Part shown: positions 6,812 through 12,886 of the stretch, piece by piece | Layout of the letters: every line of letters starts with the position of its first letter | Numbering within the stretch: the stretch's first letter is position 1 | From: Solirubrobacteraceae bacterium | GTDB taxonomy: Bacteria; Actinomycetota; Thermoleophilia; Solirubrobacterales; Solirubrobacteraceae | Length of the DNA stretch: 16,181 bases | NCBI GenBank assembly: GCA_030038955.1 | Contig: JASHQV010000006.1 | Span: forward strand, 1 to 16,181 | Reading direction: 5' to 3' | Translations under genes and position numbers: made by a program | The notes under the pieces: generated by a model | Told to the model about the DNA's origin: nothing | Database searches by the model: none | What the model saw: only the letters and a program-made list of their open reading frames with translations

Positions 6812-6833
6812 TGTAAACATCCTGTTACCAGCC
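6812..6833 (+). promoter_or_regulatory. Candidate Pho box upstream of the PhoB-like gene
   Basis: Two 11-bp units, TGTAAACATCC (6812-6822) and TGTTACCAGCC (6823-6833), agree at 8 of 11 positions. The cores TAAACA and TTACCA are spaced by 5 nt, the arrangement of PhoP/PhoB-type direct repeats in Gram-positive bacteria. The site ends about 35 bp upstream of the -10-like TACAGT, so it could support autoregulation. Confidence 0.45.
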
Positions 6834-6867
6834 ACCGCTGGGGCGGCTGCGCATGTGGAGCCTGCAA

Positions 6868-6881
6868 TACAGTGCCGCCCA
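6868..6881 (+). promoter_or_regulatory. -10 element giving a leaderless mRNA for the PhoB-like gene
   Basis: TACAGT at 6868-6873 fits TAnnnT and is 7 nt before the ATG at 6881. No Shine-Dalgarno sequence precedes the ATG, so transcription probably starts at or beside the A of the start codon. The same hexamer and the same 7-nt spacing precede the sixA-like gene. Confidence 0.45.
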
Positions 6882-7714
6882 TGTCGTCAGCATCGGCCGC
6901 CACACCCGTGAGCGACCCGATGACCGTGCCGCAGCCCGCCGGTCAGCGGGTGAGGCTGGCCGTGGTCGATCGCGACCCGGGCTTCGTGCAGGTGCTGTCC
7001 AACCGCGTCCGGGCCGTCGGCTGGGAGCTGCGCACCCTTCCTGGTCCGATCACCCCGGAGGCGCTGGTGACGATGCGGCTGAACGCGCTGGTGATCGATC
7101 TGGCCGTCGTCGGACCCGGCAGCTGGGAGTATCTGGAGCGCATCTGCGCGAAGCTGCCGGGGCTTGCGCTGGTCGTCCACACGGGGCCGTCGTCGGTCGC
7201 CCAGCGGGTCCGTGGTCTGCGGCTCGGCGCCGACGCCTGGGTGACCAAGCCCTGCCACCCGGAGGAGCTGATCTCCGTGATCGAGGCGGCGATGCGCCGC
7301 CACCGGCGCCAGGAGATGGCGCCGCTGGAGGCCGCCACCGAGACCGGCGGGATCACGATCCGGCCCGACCTGTTCCAGGCTTACACGGGGGATCGCAGCC
7401 TGGAGCTGACCGCCCGCGAGTTCGCGATCCTCAGCCTCCTGTCGAAGTCCGAGCGGGTCATGCGCCGCGAGGAGATCTACGAGCGCGTGTGGGGCTACGC
7501 GATGGCTCACGGCGACCGCTCGGTCGACGTGTTCGTCCGCAAGCTGCGCCAGAAGCTGCGCGCTGCGTCGCCGGAGTGGAGCTACATCCACACGCATTTC
7601 GGGGTCGGCTACCGGTTCACCCCGGAGCTGGCGGACGCGCGCGCCCAGGAGGCTGACGACGCTGGCTTCGACGCAGCCGCACGCGAGCGCCAGCCAGCGC
7701 TGTCGGCAGCCTGA
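6881..7714 (+). CDS. OmpR/PhoB-family response regulator, probable phosphate regulator
   Basis: A 277-aa two-domain regulator. The receiver domain (about 23-140) keeps the acidic pocket (VVDRD), the phospho-acceptor Asp73 in ALVIDLAVVG, Thr101 and Lys123 in VTKPC. The C-terminal winged helix (about 158-248) has the family signature from LELTAREFAILSLL through SVDVFVRKLRQKL to FGVGYRFTPE. Residues 1-22 and the tail after 250 are low-complexity. I chose the ATG at 6881 because a -10 element 7 nt upstream predicts a leaderless transcript and the protein then begins near the receiver; the frame also stays open to 6773. It directly precedes pstSCAB-phoU on the same strand with its own terminator, which suggests the PhoB/PhoP role. 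No histidine kinase gene adjoins it. The partner kinase and the binding sites remain inference. Confidence 0.88.
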   Translation: MSSASAATPVSDPMTVPQPAGQRVRLAVVDRDPGFVQVLSNRVRAVGWELRTLPGPITPEALVTMRLNALVIDLAVVGPGSWEYLERICAKLPGLALVVHTGPSSVAQRVRGLRLGADAWVTKPCHPEELISVIEAAMRRHRRQEMAPLEAATETGGITIRPDLFQAYTGDRSLELTAREFAILSLLSKSERVMRREEIYERVWGYAMAHGDRSVDVFVRKLRQKLRAASPEWSYIHTHFGVGYRFTPELADARAQEADDAGFDAAARERQPALSAA

Positions 7715-7722
7715 CCGCTGAG

Positions 7723-7755
7723 CGCCGGCGGCGAGCCGGTGAGCCGCCGCCGGCG
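7723..7755 (+). terminator. GC-rich hairpin after the PhoB-like gene
   Basis: Arms 7723-7733 and 7745-7755 form an 11-bp perfect GC stem with an 11-nt loop, starting 8 nt after the regulator's stop. No T-run follows. It separates the regulator from pstS, which has its own upstream repeat element. Confidence 0.55.
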
Positions 7756-7770
7756 AGATCGACGCCGGGA

Positions 7771-7792
7771 TTTTCACAACTGGTTAACACCG
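7771..7792 (+). promoter_or_regulatory. Candidate Pho box upstream of pstS
   Basis: TTCACA (7773-7778) and TTAACA (7784-7789) are separated by 5 nt, an 11-bp period that matches the Bacillus-type PhoP repeat TT(A/C/T)ACA-N5 very well. The 11-bp unit GGTTAACACCG resembles the units before the regulator gene. The stretch is AT-rich relative to its flanks and lies 75-90 bp upstream of the pstS start. I could not identify a confident -10 between them. Confidence 0.55.
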
Positions 7793-7863
7793 TGCCGGCC
7801 CGCCCCCTGAAGACTGAGCCTGACAACAAGGGTTCATAAGCAAGTCAAGGAGAAAGCTGAATC

Positions 7864-8937
7864 GTGAACACACATCGCTTTACAGCGATTGGAGTTGCGC
7901 TGCTCGCCGCGCTCGGGGTTGCCGCTTGCGGCTCTTCCAGCTCACCCGGATCGAAGGGATCATCGAGCGCGAGCGTTGGCTCCGCCAAGACGATCATCGG
8001 CGCCGGCAGCACGCTGGTCGCGCCGCTGATGTCCGAGTGGCAGCCCACCTACGAGCAGAGCACCGGCGTCGCGATCACGTACGGCGCGATCGGCAGCGGT
8101 GGCGGAATCGAGCAGATCACCGCGCGGACCGTCGACTTCGGGGCCAGCGATGCCCCGATGACCTCGAGCCAGGCGGCGGCCTGCAAGAGCTGCATCGAGA
8201 TTCCGTGGGCGCTGGCCGCGACGACGGTGGCCTACAACGTCAAAGGGGTTCCGAACGGGCTGCACTTCACCGGGTCGGTGCTGGCCGACATCTGGATGGG
8301 GACGATCACCAAGTGGAACAACCCGGCGATCCAGAAGCTCAACCCCGGCGTCAAGCTGCCTGACCTGACGATCGAGCCGGTGCACCGCACGGACGGCAGC
8401 GGCGACACGTTCGCGTTCACCAGCTACCTGTCGAAGGTCAGTCCGACGTTCAAGTCGAAGATCGGCAACGCCACCACCGTCAGCTGGCCCGGCGGCCTCG
8501 GCGCCAAGGGCAACTCCGGCGTCGGCGGCGTGCTCGCCTCAACCAACGGCGCGATTGCCTACATCGCGATCGCCTACGTGCTCGAGAACAAGTTCGACTA
8601 CGGGCTGGTCGAGAATGCGGCCGGCAAGTTCCCGACGCCCGGCGTGACCAGCATCTCCGCAGCGGCGGCGTCGGTGACGTCGGTGCCGTCGGGTGGTACG
8701 CAGGGCATCTCGCTGACCGATCCGCCGGCGTCGGCCTCAGGCGCGTACCCGATCTCGACGTTCACCTACGTGATCGTGCCGAAGACGGGTGAGAGCGCCG
8801 CGGTCAGCGCCGCACTGAAGAAGTTCATCGGCTGGGCGATCACGACCGGCCAGGCGTCGGGGCCGAAGCTCGACTTCGCGCCGCTGCCGGCCACCGTGGT
8901 GTCCGCGGACAAGGCCGATCTCAACCTGATCGGCTGA
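7864..8937 (+). CDS. pstS: Phosphate ABC transporter substrate-binding lipoprotein PstS
   Basis: A 357-aa extracytoplasmic phosphate-binding protein delivering Pi to PstCA. It starts with GTG at 7864, 10 nt after a strong AAGGAGA (7847-7853). Residues 1-21 are a signal peptide ending in the lipobox GVAAC, so Cys22 should be lipidated; a Ser/Gly-rich linker follows. Phosphate ligands are visible in IIGAGSTLVAP (44-54), AIGSGGGIEQ (75-84), DFGASDAPM (91-99) and HRTDGSGDTFAF (174-185). Cys107 and Cys110 form an exported CXXC pair (ACKSCIE), which is uncommon for PstS and could be a substrate of the nearby DsbA. It heads the pstS-C-A-B-phoU run and has its own Pho-box-like repeat upstream. A hairpin after it may make its message more abundant than the permease part. 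Assignment is secure. Confidence 0.96.
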   Translation: MNTHRFTAIGVALLAALGVAACGSSSSPGSKGSSSASVGSAKTIIGAGSTLVAPLMSEWQPTYEQSTGVAITYGAIGSGGGIEQITARTVDFGASDAPMTSSQAAACKSCIEIPWALAATTVAYNVKGVPNGLHFTGSVLADIWMGTITKWNNPAIQKLNPGVKLPDLTIEPVHRTDGSGDTFAFTSYLSKVSPTFKSKIGNATTVSWPGGLGAKGNSGVGGVLASTNGAIAYIAIAYVLENKFDYGLVENAAGKFPTPGVTSISAAAASVTSVPSGGTQGISLTDPPASASGAYPISTFTYVIVPKTGESAAVSAALKKFIGWAITTGQASGPKLDFAPLPATVVSADKADLNLIG

Positions 8938-8970
8938 CCGAGGATGCCGTGGGTGTCCCAGCCCCGGCTT

Positions 8971-9002
8971 GCGGGCGGATCCCCTGCCGGGGGTCCGCCC
9001 GC
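8971..9002 (+). terminator. Hairpin between pstS and pstC (attenuator-like)
   Basis: Arms 8971-8984 and 8989-9002 pair over 14 bp with one G-U wobble and a 4-nt loop. A second, smaller hairpin follows at 9017-9034 (7-bp stem). There is no U-tract. Hairpins here fit partial termination or protection of the pstS 3' end, so that the binding protein is made in excess of the permease. Confidence 0.55.
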
Positions 9003-9089
9003 CGTATGCTCGCGGCCCCGCGCGCAGGCGCGGGCATCTGCCCGTAAGTCGACGCTCACCGCCAAGCTCGCGAGCGGCCGCTTCCGTCG

Positions 9090-10052
9090 ATGAGCGCCAC
9101 CGCCTCCGTCGCGCCTCGCCCGCAGGGTCTCGGCGCGAAGATCAAGCTCAGCGATCGGATCGGCGATCCCGCCCTGCGGGTCCTGTCGGCACTGGCCGGG
9201 GTCGTCTCGGTCGGCGTGCTCGTGTGGATCGCCGAGATGGTGTTCGACCAGGCGAGCCCCGCGATCTCCCACTTCGGCATCGGCTTCGTCACCTCGCAGG
9301 AGTGGAACCCGGTCACGAACCGGTTCGGCGCGCTCGACTTCATCTACGGGACGCTGGTCAGCTCGTTCATCGCGCTGCTGATCGCCACCCCCACGGCGAT
9401 CGCAATCAGCATCTACCTGACCGAGCTGGCGCCGCGGATCGTGCGGCGGCCGGTGGCGATCCTGGTGGAGCTGCTGGCCGCGATCCCCAGCGTGATCCTC
9501 GGCCTGTGGGGGATCATCGTGCTGGGACCGTTCCTCGGCAACCACGTCGAGCCGTTCCTCGCCAGCTTCCTAAGCTGGATCCCGCTGTTCGCCGGCGCGC
9601 CGTCGCCGTACGGGATGTTCAATGCCGTCCTGATCCTGACGATCATGACGCTGCCGATCGTCACCACGATCACGCGCGAGATCTTCCGGACGACGCCGCC
9701 GGAGCTGAAGGAGGGCGCCTACGCACTCGGCGCGACTCGCTGGGAGATGGTGCGTACGGCGGTGCTGCCGGTCGCCCGTCCCGGGATCATCGGCGCTGTG
9801 ATCCTCGGGCTCGGACGCGCGTTCGGCGAGGCGATCGCGGTCACCCAGGTGATCGGCAACGCGACCCAGATCAAGGCCTCGCTGTTCCAGCCGGCCGGCA
9901 CGCTGGCCGCCGAGATCGCCTCGGAGTACCAGGGCGCGACCAGCAAGCTGAACCAGTCGTCGTTGATCTACCTGGCCGCGATCCTGCTGGTGATCTCGCT
10001 GATCGTCAACGTGGTCGCGCGGCTGATGACCCGCCGCGTGAAGGTGCGCTGA
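9090..10052 (+). CDS. pstC: Phosphate ABC transporter permease PstC
   Basis: A 320-aa inner-membrane permease that forms the phosphate channel with PstA. Six hydrophobic segments can be traced, beginning near residues 30-50, with the large extracytoplasmic loop carrying FGIGFVTSQEWNPV, a PstC hallmark. The cytoplasmic EAA loop that docks PstB is KEGAYALGATRWEMVRTAVL followed by LGRAFGEAIAVTQVIG. The ATG at 9090 gives a typical N terminus of about 30 cytoplasmic residues. The ribosome binding site is weak. The 152-bp gap after pstS holds two hairpins; the gap to pstA is only 2 nt, which implies co-translation of the two permease subunits. Assignment is secure. Confidence 0.95.
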   Translation: MSATASVAPRPQGLGAKIKLSDRIGDPALRVLSALAGVVSVGVLVWIAEMVFDQASPAISHFGIGFVTSQEWNPVTNRFGALDFIYGTLVSSFIALLIATPTAIAISIYLTELAPRIVRRPVAILVELLAAIPSVILGLWGIIVLGPFLGNHVEPFLASFLSWIPLFAGAPSPYGMFNAVLILTIMTLPIVTTITREIFRTTPPELKEGAYALGATRWEMVRTAVLPVARPGIIGAVILGLGRAFGEAIAVTQVIGNATQIKASLFQPAGTLAAEIASEYQGATSKLNQSSLIYLAAILLVISLIVNVVARLMTRRVKVR

Positions 10053-10054
10053 GC

Positions 10055-10960
10055 ATGGAGAGCTCCGTTCTCGCCACTCCACGCGTGCTGGCGCCGACGC
10101 CCGGGGCCCGACGGCGCCGCCTCGTCAACCGCGCCATGGAGATGCTGTGCGCGATCGCCGCGCTGATCGCCATCTGCGTCCTCGTGGTGGTGGTCGTGTC
10201 GGTCGTGATCAAGGGCGCGCCCGCGATCAATCTCGGCTTCATCACCCACGATCCGGCTCCGTTCGGCCAGACCGGCGGCGGCATCGCCAACTCGATCGTC
10301 GGCAGCGCGATCCTGATCGGGCTGGCGACGCTGATGTCGGTGCCCGTGGCGATCCTGGTTGCGATCTACACGACCGAGTTCGCGCGTCCCGGCGTCTCGC
10401 AGGGGATCCGCTTCGCGCTGGACATCCTCAACGGCGTGCCGACGATCGTCACCGGCGTGTTCATCTTCGGGCTGCTGGTGGTCGGCGGCACCCAGACCGG
10501 TTGGGCAGGCGCCGTCGCGCTGGCGATCGTCGAGCTGCCGATCGTCGCCCGCGGCGCCCAGGAGGTGCTCGAGCTGGTGCCGAGCTCGCTGCACGAGGCG
10601 GCCCTGGCGCTCGGCTTGAAGCGCTGGCGGGTGGTGCTGCGGATCGTGCTGCCGACGGCTGCGGGCGGACTGATCACCGGCGCCGTGCTCGGCGTCGCGC
10701 GGGTGGCCGGAGAGACCGCGCCGCTGCTGTTCACCAGCTCGATCTTCTCCAACGTTGGCCTGCCTACCAACCCATCGCAGGCGTTGCCGAACATACCGGT
10801 GACGATCTTCAGCCTGTCGGAGTCGCCGAGCCCCCAGGATCACGCCCAGGCGTGGGCGGCGGCGCTCGTGCTGATCCTGTTCGTGCTGCTGCTGAGTGTG
10901 GTCGCGCGGGCGTTCCACGAGCGCAGCCGAGGCCGACTGCAAGGCGGAAACGGACTCTGA
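10055..10960 (+). CDS. pstA: Phosphate ABC transporter permease PstA
   Basis: A 301-aa permease partner of PstC. The ATG at 10055 lies 2 nt after the pstC stop; the reading frame extends far upstream only as a shadow of pstC. The first membrane helix spans about residues 29-50 (AALIAICVLVVVVVSVV), and the core channel motif LDILNGVPTIVTGVFIFGLL and the EAA-type loop HEAALALGLKRWRVVLRIVL are clear, followed by RVAGETAPLLFT, a PstA signature. The C-terminal helix ends in a basic tail. An 82-bp gap separates it from pstB. PstA and PstC together with a PstB dimer form the high-affinity phosphate importer. Assignment is secure. Confidence 0.95.
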   Translation: MESSVLATPRVLAPTPGARRRRLVNRAMEMLCAIAALIAICVLVVVVVSVVIKGAPAINLGFITHDPAPFGQTGGGIANSIVGSAILIGLATLMSVPVAILVAIYTTEFARPGVSQGIRFALDILNGVPTIVTGVFIFGLLVVGGTQTGWAGAVALAIVELPIVARGAQEVLELVPSSLHEAALALGLKRWRVVLRIVLPTAAGGLITGAVLGVARVAGETAPLLFTSSIFSNVGLPTNPSQALPNIPVTIFSLSESPSPQDHAQAWAAALVLILFVLLLSVVARAFHERSRGRLQGGNGL

Positions 10961-11042
10961 CGAAGCCCATGAGACGGACCCCACGAGCCGACGAGACCAC
11001 GCGACAGAGCCGAGACACATGACACAGGAGACAAGTGAGATC

Positions 11043-11894
11043 ATGGCCTTCCAGCCGACGGAGCACGATCTGATGACCAGCGGACCGCAGATTCAGCCAG
11101 ACGCCAAGCCCGCCACGAGCGCCATGTCCCGCCCAGTCCGAGGCCACTCGGTGGTGATCCAGGGGCTGCACGCGTACTACGGCAGCGCTCACACGATCAA
11201 GGGGATCGACATCACCTTCGCGGCCAACGAGGTGTCCGCGATCATCGGCCCGTCCGGGTGCGGCAAGTCGACGATGGTGCGCTGCATCAACCGCATGCAC
11301 GAGGAGATCCCGGGCGCCCGGGCCGAGGGATCGGTGATGCTCGACGACGAGGACGTGTACTCGCCGAAGGTCGACGTGACCGCCGTGCGCAGGGCGATCG
11401 GGATGGTCTTCCAGCGTCCCAACCCGTTCCCGACACTGTCGATCTTCGACAACGTCGCGGCCGGCCTGAAGCTGGCCGGGACGCGCGGCGAGAACATGCG
11501 CGAGCGCGTGCATCGGGCGCTGCGGGCGGTGGGGTTGTGGGAGGAGGTCAAGAACCGGCTGAACTCGCCGGGGATCGGCCTCTCCGGTGGCCAGCAGCAG
11601 CGACTGTGCATTGCCCGCACGATCGCGGTCGAGCCCGAGGTGATCCTGATGGACGAGCCGTGCTCGGCGCTCGACCCGGTGGCGACGCTGCGGGTGGAGG
11701 AGCTGATCGACGAGCTCAAGGAGCGCTACACGATCGTGATCGTCACCCACAACATGCAGCAGGCAGCGCGGGTGGCGAAGACGACCGCGTTCATGCTCGA
11801 CGGCGAGCTGATCGAGCACGCCGCCACCGACAAGATCTTCACCAAGCCGACAGACGAGCACACGGAGCGCTACGTAACCGGAAAGTTCGGGTGA
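11043..11894 (+). CDS. pstB: Phosphate ABC transporter ATP-binding protein PstB
   Basis: A 283-aa cytoplasmic ATPase driving phosphate import. Motifs with this start are Walker A GPSGCGKS at 69-76, the Q loop in MVFQRPNPFP (Gln124), signature LSGGQQQR from 180, Walker B VILMDEP at 200-206 and the H-loop His236 in VTHNMQQAARV. The phrase FQRPNPFP is specific to PstB. Several in-frame starts exist: the ATG at 11043 follows AGGAG (11026-11030) at 12 nt, while the ATG at 11019 has no obvious binding site. Residues 1-30 are poorly conserved linker, so the true start may differ by a few codons. It ends 4 nt before phoU. One oddity is Cys at SGCGKS and at DEPCSALDP, both common in this family. Assignment is secure. 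Confidence 0.95.
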   Translation: MAFQPTEHDLMTSGPQIQPDAKPATSAMSRPVRGHSVVIQGLHAYYGSAHTIKGIDITFAANEVSAIIGPSGCGKSTMVRCINRMHEEIPGARAEGSVMLDDEDVYSPKVDVTAVRRAIGMVFQRPNPFPTLSIFDNVAAGLKLAGTRGENMRERVHRALRAVGLWEEVKNRLNSPGIGLSGGQQQRLCIARTIAVEPEVILMDEPCSALDPVATLRVEELIDELKERYTIVIVTHNMQQAARVAKTTAFMLDGELIEHAATDKIFTKPTDEHTERYVTGKFG

Positions 11895-11898
11895 TCCG

Positions 11899-12597
11899 AT
11901 GCCGCAGGAGACGCGTCACCAGTTCCGCGAGGAGCTGAAGGGCCTCGAAGCTCAGACGCTGGGTGGGCTCGAGCTGGTCGCCTCGCAGCTGGACCGGACA
12001 CTCGAGGCGATCAACTTCCAGGACGCCGAGCTCGCCAGCATGGTCGTCTCGGACGACGACCGGATCGACGGCCGCTACCTGGAGGTGCATCAGGGCGTGC
12101 TGTCGCTGCTCGCCCGCCAGGCGCCGGTGGCCGGCGACCTGCGGATCGTCGCGGCGCTTCTGCACATGATCCGCTGTGTCGAGCGGATGGGGGATCAGTG
12201 CGTGAACGTCGCTAAGCTGGTGCCGCTGTCCGGACACGAGGCGCCCCGCGACCAGTCGATCCTGGAGGCGCTCGAGCGCATGGGCCAGCTCGTGCACACC
12301 GAGGTCTTGCAGGCCCGGGAGGCATTCGCGACCCGGGACGTCTCGATGGCGCAGGATCTCCTCGCACAGGACTCCTCGGTCAACCGCCTCAACCGGGAGA
12401 TCTTCCAGCGCGCGGTCGACATCGGTGACGACCTCGAGCTGCGTGAATGGGGAATGTTCATGGTGCTGGTGGCGCGCTGCCTGGAGCGGATCGGCGACAA
12501 CACGCTGGAGATCGCCGAGCAGGTCGTGTTCGTCGTCACCGGGCTGTTCCGCGAGTTCCCCGGCGACGAGGTCAGCGCCGAGACCGCGCCGGCCTGA
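11899..12597 (+). CDS. phoU: Phosphate signalling regulator PhoU
   Basis: A 232-aa all-helical protein made of two repeated three-helix bundles. The metal-binding signature ExxxD appears once in each repeat: CVERMGDQCVNVAK (Glu95-Asp99) and CLERIGDNTLEIAE (Glu196-Asp200). PhoU normally links the Pst transporter to the PhoR kinase and represses the Pho response when phosphate is ample. In this window there is no PhoR beside the PhoB-like regulator, so PhoU's signalling partner must be elsewhere or be different. The gene starts 4 nt after pstB and is the last of the operon. The downstream flank is a long repeat array ending in a hairpin. Length and organisation are normal for the family. Confidence 0.95.
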   Translation: MPQETRHQFREELKGLEAQTLGGLELVASQLDRTLEAINFQDAELASMVVSDDDRIDGRYLEVHQGVLSLLARQAPVAGDLRIVAALLHMIRCVERMGDQCVNVAKLVPLSGHEAPRDQSILEALERMGQLVHTEVLQAREAFATRDVSMAQDLLAQDSSVNRLNREIFQRAVDIGDDLELREWGMFMVLVARCLERIGDNTLEIAEQVVFVVTGLFREFPGDEVSAETAPA

Positions 12598-12640
12598 GCC
12601 TCAGCGTCTGCCCTGAGATTGGGCTGAGGGCGCCGGCGGC

Positions 12641-12685
12641 GTGGGTGCCGGGGGCTTGGGTGCCGGGGGCTTGGGTGCCGGTGCA
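12641..12685 (+). repeat. Three tandem copies of a 15-bp unit
   Basis: The unit TTGGGTGCCGGGGGC is present at 12656-12670, with one change at 12641-12655, and in a degenerate form at 12671-12685. The array starts 43 bp after the phoU stop. Its function is unknown; replication slippage in G-rich DNA would explain it. Confidence 0.7.
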
Positions 12686-12704
12686 CCGCCAGCCGGCCGC
12701 GCGA

Positions 12705-12842
12705 CTGGGGGTGGCGCACTTGACGCTGGGGGTGGCGCACTTGATGCTGGGGGTGGCGCACTTGACGCTGGGGGTGGCGCACTTGACGCTTGGGGGTGGC
12801 GCACTTGACGCTGCATATAGCAGCATCAAGTGCGCCACCCCC
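12705..12842 (+). repeat. Five 21-bp direct repeats plus one inverted copy
   Basis: The unit CTGGGGGTGGCGCACTTGAC plus G occupies 12705-12725, 12726-12746, 12747-12767, 12768-12788 and, with one extra T, 12789-12810. Copy 2 differs from the others by one base (T for C at 12745). An inverted copy follows at 12821-12842 and carries the complement of that same variant base. Repeats abut without spacers, so this is not a CRISPR array. Confidence 0.9.
12792..12842. terminator. 23-bp hairpin ending the repeat array
   Basis: The fifth direct copy and the inverted copy pair as 12792-12814 with 12820-12842, with one C-A mismatch and the loop ATATA. It lies between the convergent phoU and SecD-head-like genes, where a bidirectional terminator is expected. 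No T-run follows on either side. The other direct copies could each pair alternatively with the single inverted copy. Confidence 0.6.
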
Positions 12843-12886
12843 TCCTGGCTGGGCCAGGTGGGTGGATGAGGCCGGTCGGCGAGTGA

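Larger units (their letters stand above)
12598..12886. other. 289-bp repeat-filled gap between phoU and the SecD-head-like gene
   Basis: The gap between these convergent genes is almost entirely repetitive. It holds three copies of a 15-bp unit (12641-12685), five 21/22-bp direct repeats with an inverted copy (12705-12842), and a small 6-bp hairpin (12844-12858). Open frames exist on both strands but encode only Pro/Ala-rich or Gly/Leu-rich repeats dictated by the DNA repeat period; I do not regard them as genes. Confidence 0.6.

Noticed and set aside
6773..6880. Longer start for the PhoB-like regulator
   Set aside because: The added 36 residues are not receiver sequence, contain the candidate Pho box and -10 element, and lack a ribosome binding site.
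8969..10054. Upstream extension of the pstA frame across pstC
   Set aside because: This part is a shadow of pstC; PstA homology begins exactly at the ATG at 10055.
12601..12816. Pro/Ala-rich minus-strand frame in the repeat region
   Set aside because: Its repeats simply translate the 15- and 21-bp DNA repeats, periods divisible by three that keep frames open; there is no start signal or family similarity.
12705..12842. CRISPR array
   Set aside because: The 21-bp units abut directly with no unique spacers, and no cas genes are present.
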